64,000 nt of DNA, taken from Ursus arctos (Eukaryota > Chordata > Mammalia > Carnivora > Ursidae). Where the stretch lies: positions 32,933,813 to 32,997,812 of the forward strand of contig NW_026622952.1 of NCBI RefSeq assembly GCF_023065955.2. The letters are read 5' to 3'. Below, one piece after another: positions 11,636-23,225 of this stretch. Made by a program: the position numbers and the translations under genes. Position 1 is the stretch's first letter, and each line of letters begins with the position of its first letter. The notes beneath the pieces are model-generated. The model did not search any database and was not told where the DNA came from. It saw nothing but the letters and a program-made list of their open reading frames with translations.

Positions 11636-12698
11636 TATACTGAACAGTGCCATGGAGTAATCAAGAATAGCTGACCTAGTTTGGAGATCAGGGTAGGAAG
11701 GAGTAGAAAGATATGTTTCAAATAACAATATTATGTCTAAACTTAGTAGGAGTTAATTAAGGAAGAGCAGGAGGAGGGAAATAATCCAGATGAGGAAGCA
11801 ATATGTGCAAAGTCCAGGAAATAAAGAGAATGAACAGTTGGAGAACCAGAAGGCCAATTTTCTGACATGTGGAAAGCAATAAGAAAGGGGTTCTAGCTGA
11901 TGTTGAAATGGGAGTCAGGGGCCAGATCATTTAGTGCCTCATGGGCCATACCAAAATACAGTTCTCTATACTAAAAAAAAAGGCGGGGGGCAGTGTAGAC
12001 TAGCTTTGTGTATTGAAAATATATGTGCATATGCATTGTGGAGAATTAATTGAAATAAGCCAGAATGAATTCATATAGACCTCATAAAAAGATTATATTA
12101 AGCATAACATATTATGAATATAATTAGGATTTGGAATTAATGAAGGCAGTAGAAGGGGGAGCAGACTTCAGAGGCATTTAGTGATAAAATTAACAGTTAT
12201 TTTATTGGATTGGATTTGGGGTGTATGTTGACTCCTTTTCCTGTAGACAGGTACAATAAGTTAGATGCACTGACATTGGTATCGCTGAAGAATCGGTGTT
12301 AGTGAGAAAAATATCAAGACCATTTTGTATGTGCTAGGTTTGAGATTTGTTTTTAATATAAAAGTGGAGATGTCAAATAGGCAGGTATACACATGGATCT
12401 GGAACTCAGAGGAAAATCCGTGCATGTGACTTAAGTTTGGAGTCATCTGGGTATGGATGGCAATCTAAGCCATGGGTAGGTATATATGGCCCAAAGAAAA
12501 TACATGTTAAAGGAAAGAAGCCTATGTTTATTTAGAGCTACAACTTTGAGGAGCATAATCCCTACAGACAAAAATGAGTCAGCTAGCAAGATGGAAAAGC
12601 ACAAATGAGCAAAGAAGAAGAAACTAAAATGCCAGATAAGAAAGGAATCAGAGAAAGAGAGAGAGAGAGAGATCAACATTGCTTAAGTCCTGAGAGTC

Positions 12699-12832
12699 TA
12701 AATGTGATGAAGAGTGAGGAACCCGTCTGGTTCAATTGTTGCAGCATGCAGCTCTTTATCTTGGGGTCATGAGTTCGAGCCCCACATTAAGGGTAGAGTT
12801 TCCTTAAAAAAATAAATGTGATGAAGAGTGAG
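12699..12832 (+). mobile_element. Short Can-SINE (tRNA-head type) with 20-bp target-site duplication
   Basis: A sense copy of the short SINEC type: a degenerate tRNA head (about 12719-12745), then 'tggggtcatgagttcgagccccac' (Pol III B-box region near 12770), then 'gggtagagtttccttaaaaaaat' as the tail. Flanks are an exact 20-bp duplication, taaatgtgatgaagagtgag, at 12699-12718 and 12813-12832, so the body is 12719-12812. It lies inside an older L2, which it split. Confidence 0.93.
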
Positions 12833-13060
12833 AAACAACTGATGATTTTAGTAATAGGAGTCTTTTTGGATCATTTCATAACAGCCATTACAGTACAGTG
12901 ATGAAGGCAGAAGCCAGGTTGGAATAGACTGAACAGTAAGGGGGAGGTGAGAAAATGCAGCTAATAAGTATAAGCAACTTTCTAGAAAAGTATCGCCATA
13001 AATAGGGTGAGGAAACATGGAATCCTTGTTAGAATTAGAAGAGGGGAGGTTCAGGGAGAG

Positions 13061-13633
13061 AGGAGTATTTTTATTATGTTGATGGGAAGATCCCTATATA
13101 AACAAAGGTGAATATACAGGTGATAGAGCAGGTAATGAATAGTAGAAGGTTCCTGAGCAGGTGAGGTGGGATGTATTCAGAGTTGACCTTAACCTGAAGG
13201 ATGCATACCTCCTTTATCATTACTGAAGAAAATAAGTTAAAAGAAAAAAAAAAAGTTTACAAATGCAAGTATATTTTTGCTACTGGGAAGTTGAATGATT
13301 TCCCATCTGATGGTTTCTATTTTCTCCAGGAATTTTCTGGCCTGAATATCTATTGAGAGCAATGAGAAAAGGAGGTGATGTAATTATAGCTTTGGAGAGA
13401 GTCAACGAGATGAGAAATAGGAATTGAGCAGAATGCAGTAGGATTCTTAAGCAGCAGGGAGAGTATAGTTATGTCTGGTTATCCTGGCTTCATTTTAATA
13501 CCAATCCGGGGGGATTTGGTAATCCTGAACCATTACTAAGTTATCCGTAATTCATATTTATTTGAGTTTCTACAGGTGAATTCAGATGCCTGGAACAGAC
13601 ATGGAGAAAAGGGATATTTGGGTTCATCGAAGT
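13061..13633. other. Unique non-coding DNA
   Basis: Nothing recognised; possibly highly diverged L2 continuing from the left. Confidence 0.45.
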
Positions 13634-13646
13634 TTATATATATAAA

Positions 13647-13699
<53 letters not shown>
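13634..13699. repeat. (TA)n microsatellite
   Basis: About 66 bp of TA dinucleotides with one interruption near 13645 (tataaactta). The tract is self-complementary, so it can extrude a cruciform. Confidence 0.97.
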
Positions 13700-13700
<1 letters not shown>

Positions 13701-15805
13701 CAATTTAACTCTGATTTTGTAAGTATTATCAATTACTATGGCATTATCAATTTAGTTTAAATGTTCTTTCTGATTATTGCAAAACTCTAACACTATTAAG
13801 AATATAGATATTTGTTCTTTTTTACATTATAAAAAATGTGGAGAGGTCAATTATGACTTTTAACTTCTCTTTCACCCAGGGAAGAAACTTCATTAGCTTA
13901 GCATGTATTCAGAATAAGAATATCAATAAAATCAATATCAATCAAAATGACAACAGAAAGCTAAAACTTCTTTTTCTGGTTATATGATAGGTAAAAGTAA
14001 ACAAAAACCTGTTTTGTGGAAGAAAAGTGGTCTTTATATGTGACTGACAATGATTGCAATTAGATATTTGTGGCATTATTGAGAAATCGTTCTATCTATT
14101 CAATAGTAAACTGAGCAAAAGAATGACTATTATCCTTTTAAATATCTACTAAAATTATCATTATTCTATTATTGAGAGACAGAAAAGTCCTAGCAAAGTC
14201 GCAGCAAAAAGTCCTTGTGTTTCAGCCTAGAACTTCCAATCCCACAAAAAAATAATATGCAAAGTAGACTTAATGTAGTACACAGATCTACTGTGACCAT
14301 GACTAAAATAGCCACTGCCTTAGTAACATTTTAGTTAGATTAATAAATTTTTTCCTTGATTTTCCCAAATAAGAAATCTTTACTATGTAACGATTTATTT
14401 CATAGTGAAAATTCTAAATATGGCTTATTTAATTTTCCCAGTGTTATACCTAAAGGCTAGCTCTTTTAAGATATCCACAGTTTGACCAGGATTCTGAAAA
14501 AAAGTATGCAGTGATAATTATATTGAGATAAGAGATGTCTGTAAAACTCAGTGGGCATATATCAAGGGAGTCAAAATAAAGAGCTTTCCTGTTTCCGTCT
14601 TGTGATTGTGGTTCTCTAGAAGCCCACAGGACCCTGGTTCATGTTTCTCATAAATCTAATTTCAGATGAATAAGGTATACTAAAGACTGTTGTTGACCAT
14701 TGAAATTAGGTTAATTGCTTGGTTTGAGCTGTGATCGTCAACACGGATTTCCTCAATTTTATGCCAAAATACAAACGCTTATTCCTTATCTGTTTACATA
14801 GTGGTATCAGTCACCTTTCTACATCCCCAGTGCTAATCATAGGTCTTCTACTAAGTAATATAACTCACGAAGATTTAAAGACGGCAAAGAATGACATCAC
14901 AGCGGTAGAACATTCACACCAACTCTCCAATTCAGAATTTGCTGGTTATTTTAAAAGGTCACTTGACCTCGGCAGAATTAGACACGTTTGAGATAGTTTA
15001 TAAATCAGTTTTAAAGTACCACCATTGCTTCGAGTGAACATAGCGCTATTATTCTGTGATAGTAATAGAAAGGTTTTCTTTTTTTTTTCTTTCCAGTGTC
15101 AGCTAGCGTAGAATTTAATCATGAAACAAAGAACCCTGAATAGACTGAAGGTAAATAAAAATGATCTGTTCTTACAGCTTTTCTGATTCCACATAAACTT
15201 TCAGAGTTTATGTGGAAATTTCATAGGCGTCTTTCTTGGTTGTAAATACAAAAACTGGAAGCACAGGGTGAATAATCCATGTAACAGCATAGATCTTTCA
15301 AGGTAATTAGTTGTAGTTACCAGTCAAAGGTTTGTGTGCACCAACAGTAGTCCTCCCTACCCGCAGTTTAGCTTTCTGCAATTTCAGTGAAGTCCAGTCA
15401 AGGGCAGCGTGGCAGCAGACAGTCCTGCTTCTGGTGTCCCGTCAGAAGGTCAGGGGTCACCTCATGTGACGTCACACAGCCTGTGTCTTTCCTTCACCTG
15501 ATCACATGGGCATTTTATCACCTCACATCATCACAAGAAGGAGGGTGAGAGTACAGGACCCTAAGGTATTTTAAGAGCATGTGATAGAGACCACATTCAT
15601 ACAACTTTCATTACAGCATATTGCTATGATTGTTCTATTTCATTCTTAGTTATTGTTAATCTCTTACTGTGCCTAATTTATAAATTAAACTTTATCATAG
15701 GTATGCTGGCATAGGAAAAAAAACATACATAGGATCTGGTACTATCTGTGGTTTCAGGCAACCACTGGGGGTCTTGGAATGTATTTCCCTGTGGAAAAGG
15801 GGGAT
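13700..15805. other. Unique non-coding DNA, with a hairpin and a possible small exon
   Basis: No gene can be named. A perfect 13-bp stem, ttccacataaact (15187-15199) and agtttatgtggaa (15205-15217), has a 5-nt loop. Just upstream is a pyrimidine tract ending in cag at 15096 and a gtaaat at 15151, which would delimit a 54-nt exon. All three frames of that segment contain stops, so it could only be non-coding or terminal. Confidence 0.5.
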
Positions 15806-15849
15806 GAGTGTGTGTTTGTGCATGTGTGTGTGTGTGTGTCTGTGTGTGT
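15806..15849. repeat. Imperfect (TG)n microsatellite
   Basis: TG repeats with single-base interruptions (ttgtgca, tctg). Confidence 0.9.
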
Positions 15850-16241
15850 AATCACTACCTTCTCTTCAAAAGTTTTAGTCCATATATTTAATTATATTTG
15901 TCGTATTATATAACACATACTAGAAGAAGGTCATTGGTAATACAGGGAGAAATGCTAAGGCAAGATTTTCTCTGGCCTTGAGAAAGAAGGATTTAGCGAA
16001 TGCTACTCAAGTAATCTTTAAATATGCTGTGGGGCCCTGAGTGTCCATTTCAAAGTCAGCAAAATCCTCAGACCCAGTCAGATTCCATTCTGGAAGCAGG
16101 CAGTGGATGGATGCCCCTCCCCAGCCAATGCAGGTGATCGCACAGCATCACATGGGCTGCAGGGACCGTCTGCCGTTGCTATTGCTGTTTCAAGCAAAAC
16201 AAAACTGGTGATTAAATGTTAAAAAAAAAAAAAAAGAGGTC
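15850..16241. other. Unclassified sequence ending in ATTAAA and poly-A
   Basis: ATTAAA at 16211-16216 is followed four bases later by a run of 15 A (16221-16235). This looks like the 3' end of a retrocopy, but no parent transcript is recognised upstream and no target-site duplication is seen. Confidence 0.3.
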
Positions 16242-16275
16242 GGGGGAGAGGAGAGGAGAGAGGAGAGGAGAGACG
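16242..16275. repeat. GGAGA-type purine repeat
   Basis: Repeats of gagag/gagagg following the poly-A run; low complexity. Confidence 0.85.
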
Positions 16276-17834
16276 AGACACTACTCCTTCCCAAAGAGCT
16301 TTCTTTCAAAGAGATACCTGGGGGCTGGGGGTGGGGGTGTCCCAGCCCTAAGCCGGGGCTTAAAACCTCCTGTAAGTGGTATTTGGGGCAAAATAAAAAC
16401 TATCAGCCTCATCCCAGTGGAACTAGCGAGGATAGCTCCAGCAAGAATCCTGTGACAGACACAATTTTAAGTGAAGATGTTTTAATTTTTGTGATATAAT
16501 GACAGCCTAAGCCTTTTGACATCCTAATATTCTGATCATTTTTCTTGTCTAGAATGTCATTATGCCTGGGCAGGCAAGGGGTTATGAACTGTACAAATTA
16601 GAAAGTTATTGCATCCACTCAGCACACAGATACTGGTCTCATCCTACTGGGTCAAGTGTACATTTATGAACATTCAATTAAAAAACAACCTGTCCATCAG
16701 ATTTAAATTAAGAATGTGTACATAACATGTAGTCTTTTTTAATTGTTTAAATAAACACCTAAGTCATTTTAAATGTTTTTCTGCTTCCACTCAGTTACCA
16801 AAGTTGTTCGTTCCAGCTTGTAAATAATCAAGGTGCACAATGAGTGTGCATTGGTTGACTGATAAATAGTACAGAGGCAGGAAGGAAGCCAGCTCGGTGG
16901 AACCTGCGGAAGGGAGCCGTATTTCAGGCATATCACCTCTTTCTCCAGTCTTAGTACATACTCCTGAGAAGGTTTTTTAGACTTTAAAATCATTTTAGAA
17001 AGTTACTTTTCAAATTGACTTCAGAAACATTTGAGATTTCCAAGAGTTCGCTTTTTTTTTTCAGGGTTCCTTTTTTTTAACCATGTTTGCTAATGTATTT
17101 TAAATTGCTAGCTTAATAGTTATTTCTTCATATTACAGGAGATATCACAACTAATATATTTTATTCTCTTTATCAAGATATGTTGCAAGAAAGCATACAG
17201 AGTTAGGAACGTTCTAGAAATAATTGGTCCTTAAACATGTGATGCCCCAGAAATGTACAGTCGTTTTAAACTTTCTGTGAATTCATTCACTTTGAGTCCC
17301 TTGGAAAACAAGAGAAGCTGCATATTTAATATTGCTCTCTTTGAGTTATTTCATATTAAAATGTTCTAAGAAATTATAAATTCACCACAGTAGATGACTT
17401 CATCGACTCTAAAATATAGGACCATTAAACTACCATTACCTTTTTTTTTTTTTTTGATTCATGGACTTATCAAACAATAACTGGAGGGCTGGTGCCATTA
17501 ATGTACCTTTATTAAAAACACTAAAATCAAGGCTCAGGTACAAAAAAGGCATTAATGCAATTATGCTTCCATCTCAAAATTTGGTGATTAAGTGCGTAAA
17601 GCAAAAAATAACTATACTCCTTGTCATTAATATCCCTGCCTAATGAAGTGCATCTAAAGTATTACTTTACTTTTAATTCTCTAGTTTATTTAATTTAGGG
17701 ACCAAAACACATAGATCCACGTTAACTTGCATGTGTTTCTAATTGTAGTGATTCATCACTGACCCCTTGGTTACCAATCCTGTATCCTATTCAACATTTG
17801 ATATGGAACATGTTGATTTTTAATATAAAAGCTA
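16276..17834. other. Unique AT-rich non-coding DNA
   Basis: Nothing recognised except a 15-T run at 17441-17455. The frames at 16216-16455 and 16769-16993 have no coding features. Confidence 0.5.
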
Positions 17835-17993
17835 GGCAACCCATTTTCAAAAAGGTTTTATGTATTTATTTGAGAGAAAGAATAGGGGGTGGGGGGAGAG
17901 GGAGAAGTAGGCTCCCCACTGAGCAGGGAGCCCAAGGAGGGACTTGATCTCAGGACCCTGAGATCATACCTGAGCCTCAGGGCAACCCATTTT
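17835..17993 (-). mobile_element. Can-SINE, 5'-truncated, inverted, with 13-bp target-site duplication
   Basis: The reversed A tail ('aaaaaggttttatgtatttatttgag') and reversed CT tract lead into 'ggctccccactgagcagggag'. 'ctcaggaccctgagatcat' and 'cctgagcc' follow. The reversed tRNA head ('acccaggtgccc') is missing, so the insertion is 5'-truncated. The duplication ggcaacccatttt is at 17835-17847 and 17981-17993. Confidence 0.92.
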
Positions 17994-18579
17994 GAACTCT
18001 CAGGGGTGATACCTCCCTATTTGGGAAAGTAAGGGAAATGAATGGTAGAAAAGAGCTGGTGGGGATTCTAGGGCTGGTGAGCTCTTAGAATGGTCTGAAT
18101 GAGGATTGGGGTATAATGTGTGTTTTTGCTATTTTCTTTAATCTTCGGTCTCGCAGAATTCCTAAGATAGGTTTATATAACATAAAATGTACATAAAACT
18201 TTGTCGCTAGAGCACTTGTATGCACTCCAATCCTTACAGAATCAAGTCTCACCCCGTTTGTAACACATACATGTATTAGCCCTATTGACTTCTCCCACCC
18301 TGGTCCTAACACCAGCTATAACCTACGTCGTGCTTTAGTGGCAAGGAGGCACATAGCACACTTCATCCCCTCTCTGAGCCTGTGCCATTGGTTCTTAGTT
18401 TGTTGGCAACACCATTACCCTGCACATACTCAGTCTGAAAGGCTCAGCGAAAGCATAAGCTCCCAGGACCAGGCAAAAGGTCTCCCACATGCCCTTGCAT
18501 CGACCTATGCAGACTCTATCATATCAGTTTCCATAATTTATCAAAATGGTTTGTTAAAATATTTGTCTCCACCACTAGA
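17994..18579. other. Unique non-coding DNA
   Basis: No gene recognised. The two frames at 18085-18312 and 18338-18646 show no domain. Confidence 0.45.
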
Positions 18580-18715
18580 ATTTAAGGTCCTCAGTGTCAG
18601 AGATGGTGTCTTCTCCATCCTTCTATTTCCTAGACCTTGGTTATAACGTGTAGAGATTAGACCAGTGCCTGGTTCCCATTACGTACTCAATTAATGTTTG
18701 TTACGTTAAACCATT
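18580..18715 (+). mobile_element. L2 3' end, sense
   Basis: 'ccactagaatttaaggtcctcagtgtcagagatggtgtc' then 'accagtgcctggttcccattacgtactcaattaatgtttgtta' follows the L2 terminus (actagaatgtaagctcc ... cagtgcctggcacatagtaggtgctcaataaatgtttgttg). Confidence 0.8.
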
Positions 18716-18879
18716 ACTTAGCCTCTGAGAGACAGAGATAAGGTGCATTTGTATTTCAGCCACCTCACCTACTGTTGTCCACTTTTTCAATCTCTAATGT
18801 CATTGAATCGTTCCTTTACTGTCACCAAAACAAAGGAAGTGGTTTGCTTGATCACCAGTTAGCACAGTTAGAGCCAGAT

Positions 18880-18978
18880 CTTAGGTGTGCCTCTCTTTTT
18901 CTCCCCTTCCTCTCCCCATCCTTCTCTCTTCCTCCTTGATCTTCTCTTCCCTCTCCCTTCTTTTCCTCTCCTCCCAAA
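18880..18978. repeat. Pyrimidine-rich tract
   Basis: Almost all C and T (cttcctctcccc type text) over about 90 bases; low complexity. Confidence 0.75.
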
Positions 18979-19834
18979 TCATGAAGTAGAAGGGAGCATG
19001 AAGTTGCTCAGACCTGTCTAGGTCCCTCTTAACTCTCCCTTAAAGGATGACAGAGGCTGCATTCCAGACATTTACCCACCCCCTTTCTTCCACACACGCA
19101 GACTCACACCCCTCCCAACATGCCAAGTATTACACTCGAGGCAGTTGCAGTTTGGAAACTACGCCTACCTAGAAACATTTTGAAATGCCAAGTTGTTTTA
19201 AACTTGTATGATTAATTCAAATAATAACCTTTCACTAATACCATCAGCTCTTGATTGTTCACAAGCCATTATGAAAGGTGTGAGCTGCCTGCTTGTCATC
19301 CCTTCCCCCTCCTCTACAGGCTCTTTGGCTGCTCTGCCAGAGGGAGGGCCCTGGAAAACAAAGAGCTGCGACTTAAAATCAATCCATTGTTCCACATGTT
19401 ATCAGCTCTGAAAAAGATTTTGGAGAAAAAAAAAATTGCAACTATACTTTAAAATACGGTTTGGGAATTACAGTGGAATTTTTCCATGCTTACCCTATAA
19501 ACTGATCCCTCATGCAATCAAAAAATGAATACAAGATAATGTTTAAAAAAAAAAAGTGCTTGTCAATAGCCAATACAGCTCTTTGTTTTAACATTTGGTC
19601 TATTTTTTTTTTTTTTAATTTCTAAGCAACTTGTAGAAATGTCTTTTAAAATTCTTTAAAAAAATATTATCTAAAGAGGGCACACGACTGTGGCCCAGAT
19701 GCCTCTGACTTTTGAAGCTTCTTATTGATTTAGGTCCAGTTTCTTGAATTATTGATCCCTTAACTACTAGAATAATCAAGTGTTAAAACAAAAGAGGACC
19801 TCAAACCATATCTGGGTGCTTCCTATTCTTTTAA
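18979..19834. other. Unique non-coding DNA
   Basis: Nothing recognised; T runs near 19605-19618. Frames on both strands at 19198-19452 overlap each other and are fortuitous. Confidence 0.5.
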
Positions 19835-19965
19835 AATAAAGAAACAGATGCAGAGAGGTGATAGGAACTGCCCCAGGTCGTAAGTTCTCTCCCTGATGCT
19901 ACATCATAGGGCAGGGTCAGTTACTGGTAGAGCTGGAACGGGAACCAGGGTGTTTTCTTATTTTT
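19835..19965 (-). mobile_element. Diverged MIR, inverted
   Basis: 'gaaacagatgcagagaggtgataggaactgccccaggtcg' and, after an insertion, 'tagagctggaacgggaacc' follow reversed MIR landmarks. Confidence 0.5.
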
Positions 19966-22900
19966 GCACTGCATGAATATTGCAGAATCAGCTGCATTTT
20001 GGTATTCTGACCTTTACATTAAATGTAAGCAATATCATATTATCCATAATTGTCTCTCACGTCTTATCAACATCGTTGAAAAACACTGTCCTTCCTTGGG
20101 AAAATATTGCATATTTATTCAGGTCTTTTACACAAAATGAATTGTACAGGTGCAGTTTGGGCAATAATTGTAACTCTCTTCTTCAGACTCTTTTCTGCTT
20201 TACTCATCACGCTCACTAGGAAACAGTCATCCTTTTTCACTGTTTCTTTTATACCCTGGCTTCCATATATTATCTTGGAATCGTAAATAGGTTCTAAGGC
20301 TCCCCACATGTCCGGCTCATCAGGTGTTAGAGCAAATGTTAATGTTAGTATCCTTGTTCTTTTGGAGAAATGATGATGTGCCAAAATGCTAGCAAGTTGA
20401 AAGTGCTTAGATATGCAGAACTAAGTATTTTTTTGCAAGGGTAGCTCTCTCTTTAAATCTTATCCCTAGCACTTTTATTTCCTACATCTATCTGGCAGTA
20501 ATTTTCCAGGAGATATATAAACTGTTCTAAAACAAAAATCAAGACCCAATGGAAGCAGAAATGATATGGAAAGTTCTGTTTCACCTTATGAAGGAATCTT
20601 TGCCCAAATCTCGGTTCCTTGTTAGCGTGGAATTCTCCACCCATGAGTAATAGCAGTAATTAGTTGGTGTTTTTTGTTTTTCTTTTTGTTTGTTTGCTTG
20701 TTTTTTACAATTCTTTCAGTCAGTTCAGTGGGCAAAATATAAAGTTAGCATCCATACTTTGAAAGATGGTAAAGATCCTTAATTAACATAAATTTTAGTT
20801 GGAATTATTTTCGATTTTCGTAGCAAAACTCTCTCAGGCTAAACCAACTGTGGCTATGGTAGGAACTTCTTCCTCATGAAGGTACCAAATTCCTGCCCAC
20901 CAAAGTCAGCAGAGGTAAGGTTCTGGCCCTCCTGTTCTCAACATTATGTTTACAACTGGGTCTGTCATTATACCAAGTATATTAGAAATGAAGAATCTGG
21001 GATATCCTGTGGCCAGAATTTGCCCTGCTAGGTGAATATGGCTACAGAAGTATCAAGAAATGCAATGTTTTGATTTTCAGCTATAAAGAAATCATGGCCA
21101 ATTGGTGTCTAAACCTTTCTATTGATCCAGATATCTATTGGCAATAGATATCTAGAAACAAGTTTCTCTGTAACCGACTGATTTATAGAAGACTGAAAAT
21201 GTTGACACCATCATTCAAAACTTGGCACCAGGAAAGAGTTCTTTACTCTTAAGTGATTGCATTTGCCGTTTAGAAACAAAACCTGAAATTCTATTTTCAA
21301 AAGGTCTAATGTAATATATGAGATGAAGATAGTAATTTTTTTAATTCTCTAAAAATTTATATTTATCAAGTATTTATCACAGTGCTTTCCATGTCTGCAT
21401 ACATGGTTGTTAAGAGAAAGGATGATTTTCTTTGTGTCTGGATTACTACAGGAATATTCAAGACAAGCATCTTCAAGTAACACTGTATTGTGGGGCTCTA
21501 TTGCTTTGCTTTTCTAAATGTGGCAAGAGGACTATCAAAGAGAGGGCATGAATGTGATTGGCCCATGGAGAGCCAATCAAAAGGCTCTGTCTGGAAAATG
21601 CCAGTCAGCATGCCCATCAGTATGGCAGGCTAGTGAATGTAAAATCACCTTAATTTCCCAATTTCATTTTTTCTAGCAAGATGATAAAAAAGCGGAAGTA
21701 GAGAAAAATCTTAACTGTGATCGTATGCGATAGAACTTCAGGGAAATATTTCCCCCATCCATTTCTGGGGATGAATTCAACAAAACCATTACTGAGGATG
21801 GGCTTAGGGAAAAAACCAAACAAATAAAAACCACCACCAAACAAAACAGCATAACAGTCCGGTTCTCACCTCTAAATACAGTTTATAGCTAAGACTTATT
21901 TATGTGGTTTTTCAAAGAATGAACAAAATGCATTCTTTTTAATATTTCCCTACTGCTCCTGAAAATAAATGACTCTGCCAAGATACGCAGTGGCGCTATC
22001 CATACCTCAGTGATAGGTGCTTTGTTGAACTGCCTCCCTCACTGGCATAATTTCCAGAAGTTAGGCTTCTAAGCATAAAATATTCTATGTTTGTCCTGAA
22101 TATTTTGCAATATGAGACAAGCGTGGTACAATTTATGCTTCAGTGTGTCCTACAGCAACTGAGATGTCATATTGCACAATGCTGAAGGTAAATCTACAGT
22201 AATTTATTGTATACCTTTAGAGTGGGTTACTTTTACTTTGTTAAATGGTGCCATTGCCTCTGAGGGGTTATTTGCATATATTTAACAGAATGCAGACCTG
22301 GCCACATTTGTTTCTAATGTCTAATTAGATGTGAAGGAACCTTGACTTTAATATTATGCTTTAAATTTAACTCTGGTGAACTGTGACTGAAAATGATATT
22401 ACAGTCTATTAGGTATGATCTGGAAAAATAAGCATGTAATTTGTAGTATTATTATTACAACCCCTTTTACTGCATATGTTTCAAACACTATTATAAAATG
22501 AATGTCACTACCATTACAGTTTTGACATTTTAAATGAAACTGGATGAGGAGTCATAAAATTTAAGTAAAAGAATATTCCATACCATTAAAGTTAAGGCCT
22601 TTTCATTTCCCCATAAACTTGAAAGTCTGTATTTAATCTGTTTAGCTAGTTAACTAATCAGTTTTTGTTAATGCTGTGGCAGATAATTTTGCATGGTATA
22701 TGAAGCACTTCTTTTTTAGTGAAGATTAACCATTAAACTTTAATTGGCATTCACAATTTAATGGTAATCTGTACAACAGACTTGCATTTGTGATTTTTAA
22801 GTGTTAAAGGAGGTATGCAAGCATCATATTTTGAAGAGCCCCCAAAGTTTCCTGAGTTATAGTTGTTCCCATAACAATGCTAGTTTCAGGTTCATTTAAA

Positions 22901-23149
22901 ACTTTCATAGTAAGTTCTCAGGTAAGTTTCTAGAAATGTCCCTGAGGTGATGGTTTGTGGACAGGTGTTTTTGTGCAGGAAATGCAGAAATGATAGGTTA
23001 CCAAGGACTTGAGGAGTCTGGCCAGGTGCTCAGTGATTCTGGCATTTGCAGGAATAGGATCGACCCTGGTTCCTTTGTCACAATGATAATCAATACTACT
23101 GGACTCAGTAAGAAAATGAGGGAGGAGAAGTAGTAAGGAGATTTCAGGC
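19966..23149. other. Long unique, transposon-poor stretch; candidate conserved non-coding DNA
   Basis: No gene and no recognisable transposon. Positions 22190-22480 and 22590-22800 have the texture of conserved non-coding elements: AT-rich, non-repetitive, with homeodomain-like TAATTA and an octamer-like atttgcat at 22270-22277. An 11-bp inverted repeat lies at 21129-21153. Conservation cannot be tested from one sequence. Confidence 0.45.
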
Positions 23150-23225
23150 TATATGAATCAATTCATTCCAGAGATATGTTTTGAGCTCCTGCTCTATTCT
23201 GGGAATATGTTATGTGCTCAAAAAA
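23150..23225 (-). mobile_element. Short L2 3'-end fragment, inverted
   Basis: 'caattcattccagagatatgttttgagctcctgctctattctggg' resembles the reversed L2 terminus. Confidence 0.4.

Larger units (their letters stand above)
11445..13060 (-). mobile_element. L2 LINE, long inverted copy (about 1.6 kb), interrupted by a microsatellite and a SINE
   Basis: The reversed L2 3' end starts at 'ccatccattcattcgaccagcaaatatc' and runs through 'cactggggtcacaatagtgaacaaaat'. Further landmarks follow in order. 'agtgccatggagtaa' is near 11648, and 'atgtgcaaagtccagg' is near 11803. 'ggggccagatcatttagtgcctcatgggccat' lies at 11919-11950. 'tggattggatttggggtgt' is near 12207, 'aagtggagatgtcaaataggcag' is near 12361, and 'tttggagtcatctgggtatggatgg' is near 12435. 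This order is that of an antisense L2 3' half. It is broken by (AC)n at 11602-11633 and by a Can-SINE at 12699-12832. Several small minus-strand frames inside are decayed repeat, not genes. Confidence 0.7.

Noticed and set aside
12719..12790. tRNA gene
   Set aside because: B-box-like text is the head of a short Can-SINE with target-site duplications and an A tail, not a folded tRNA.
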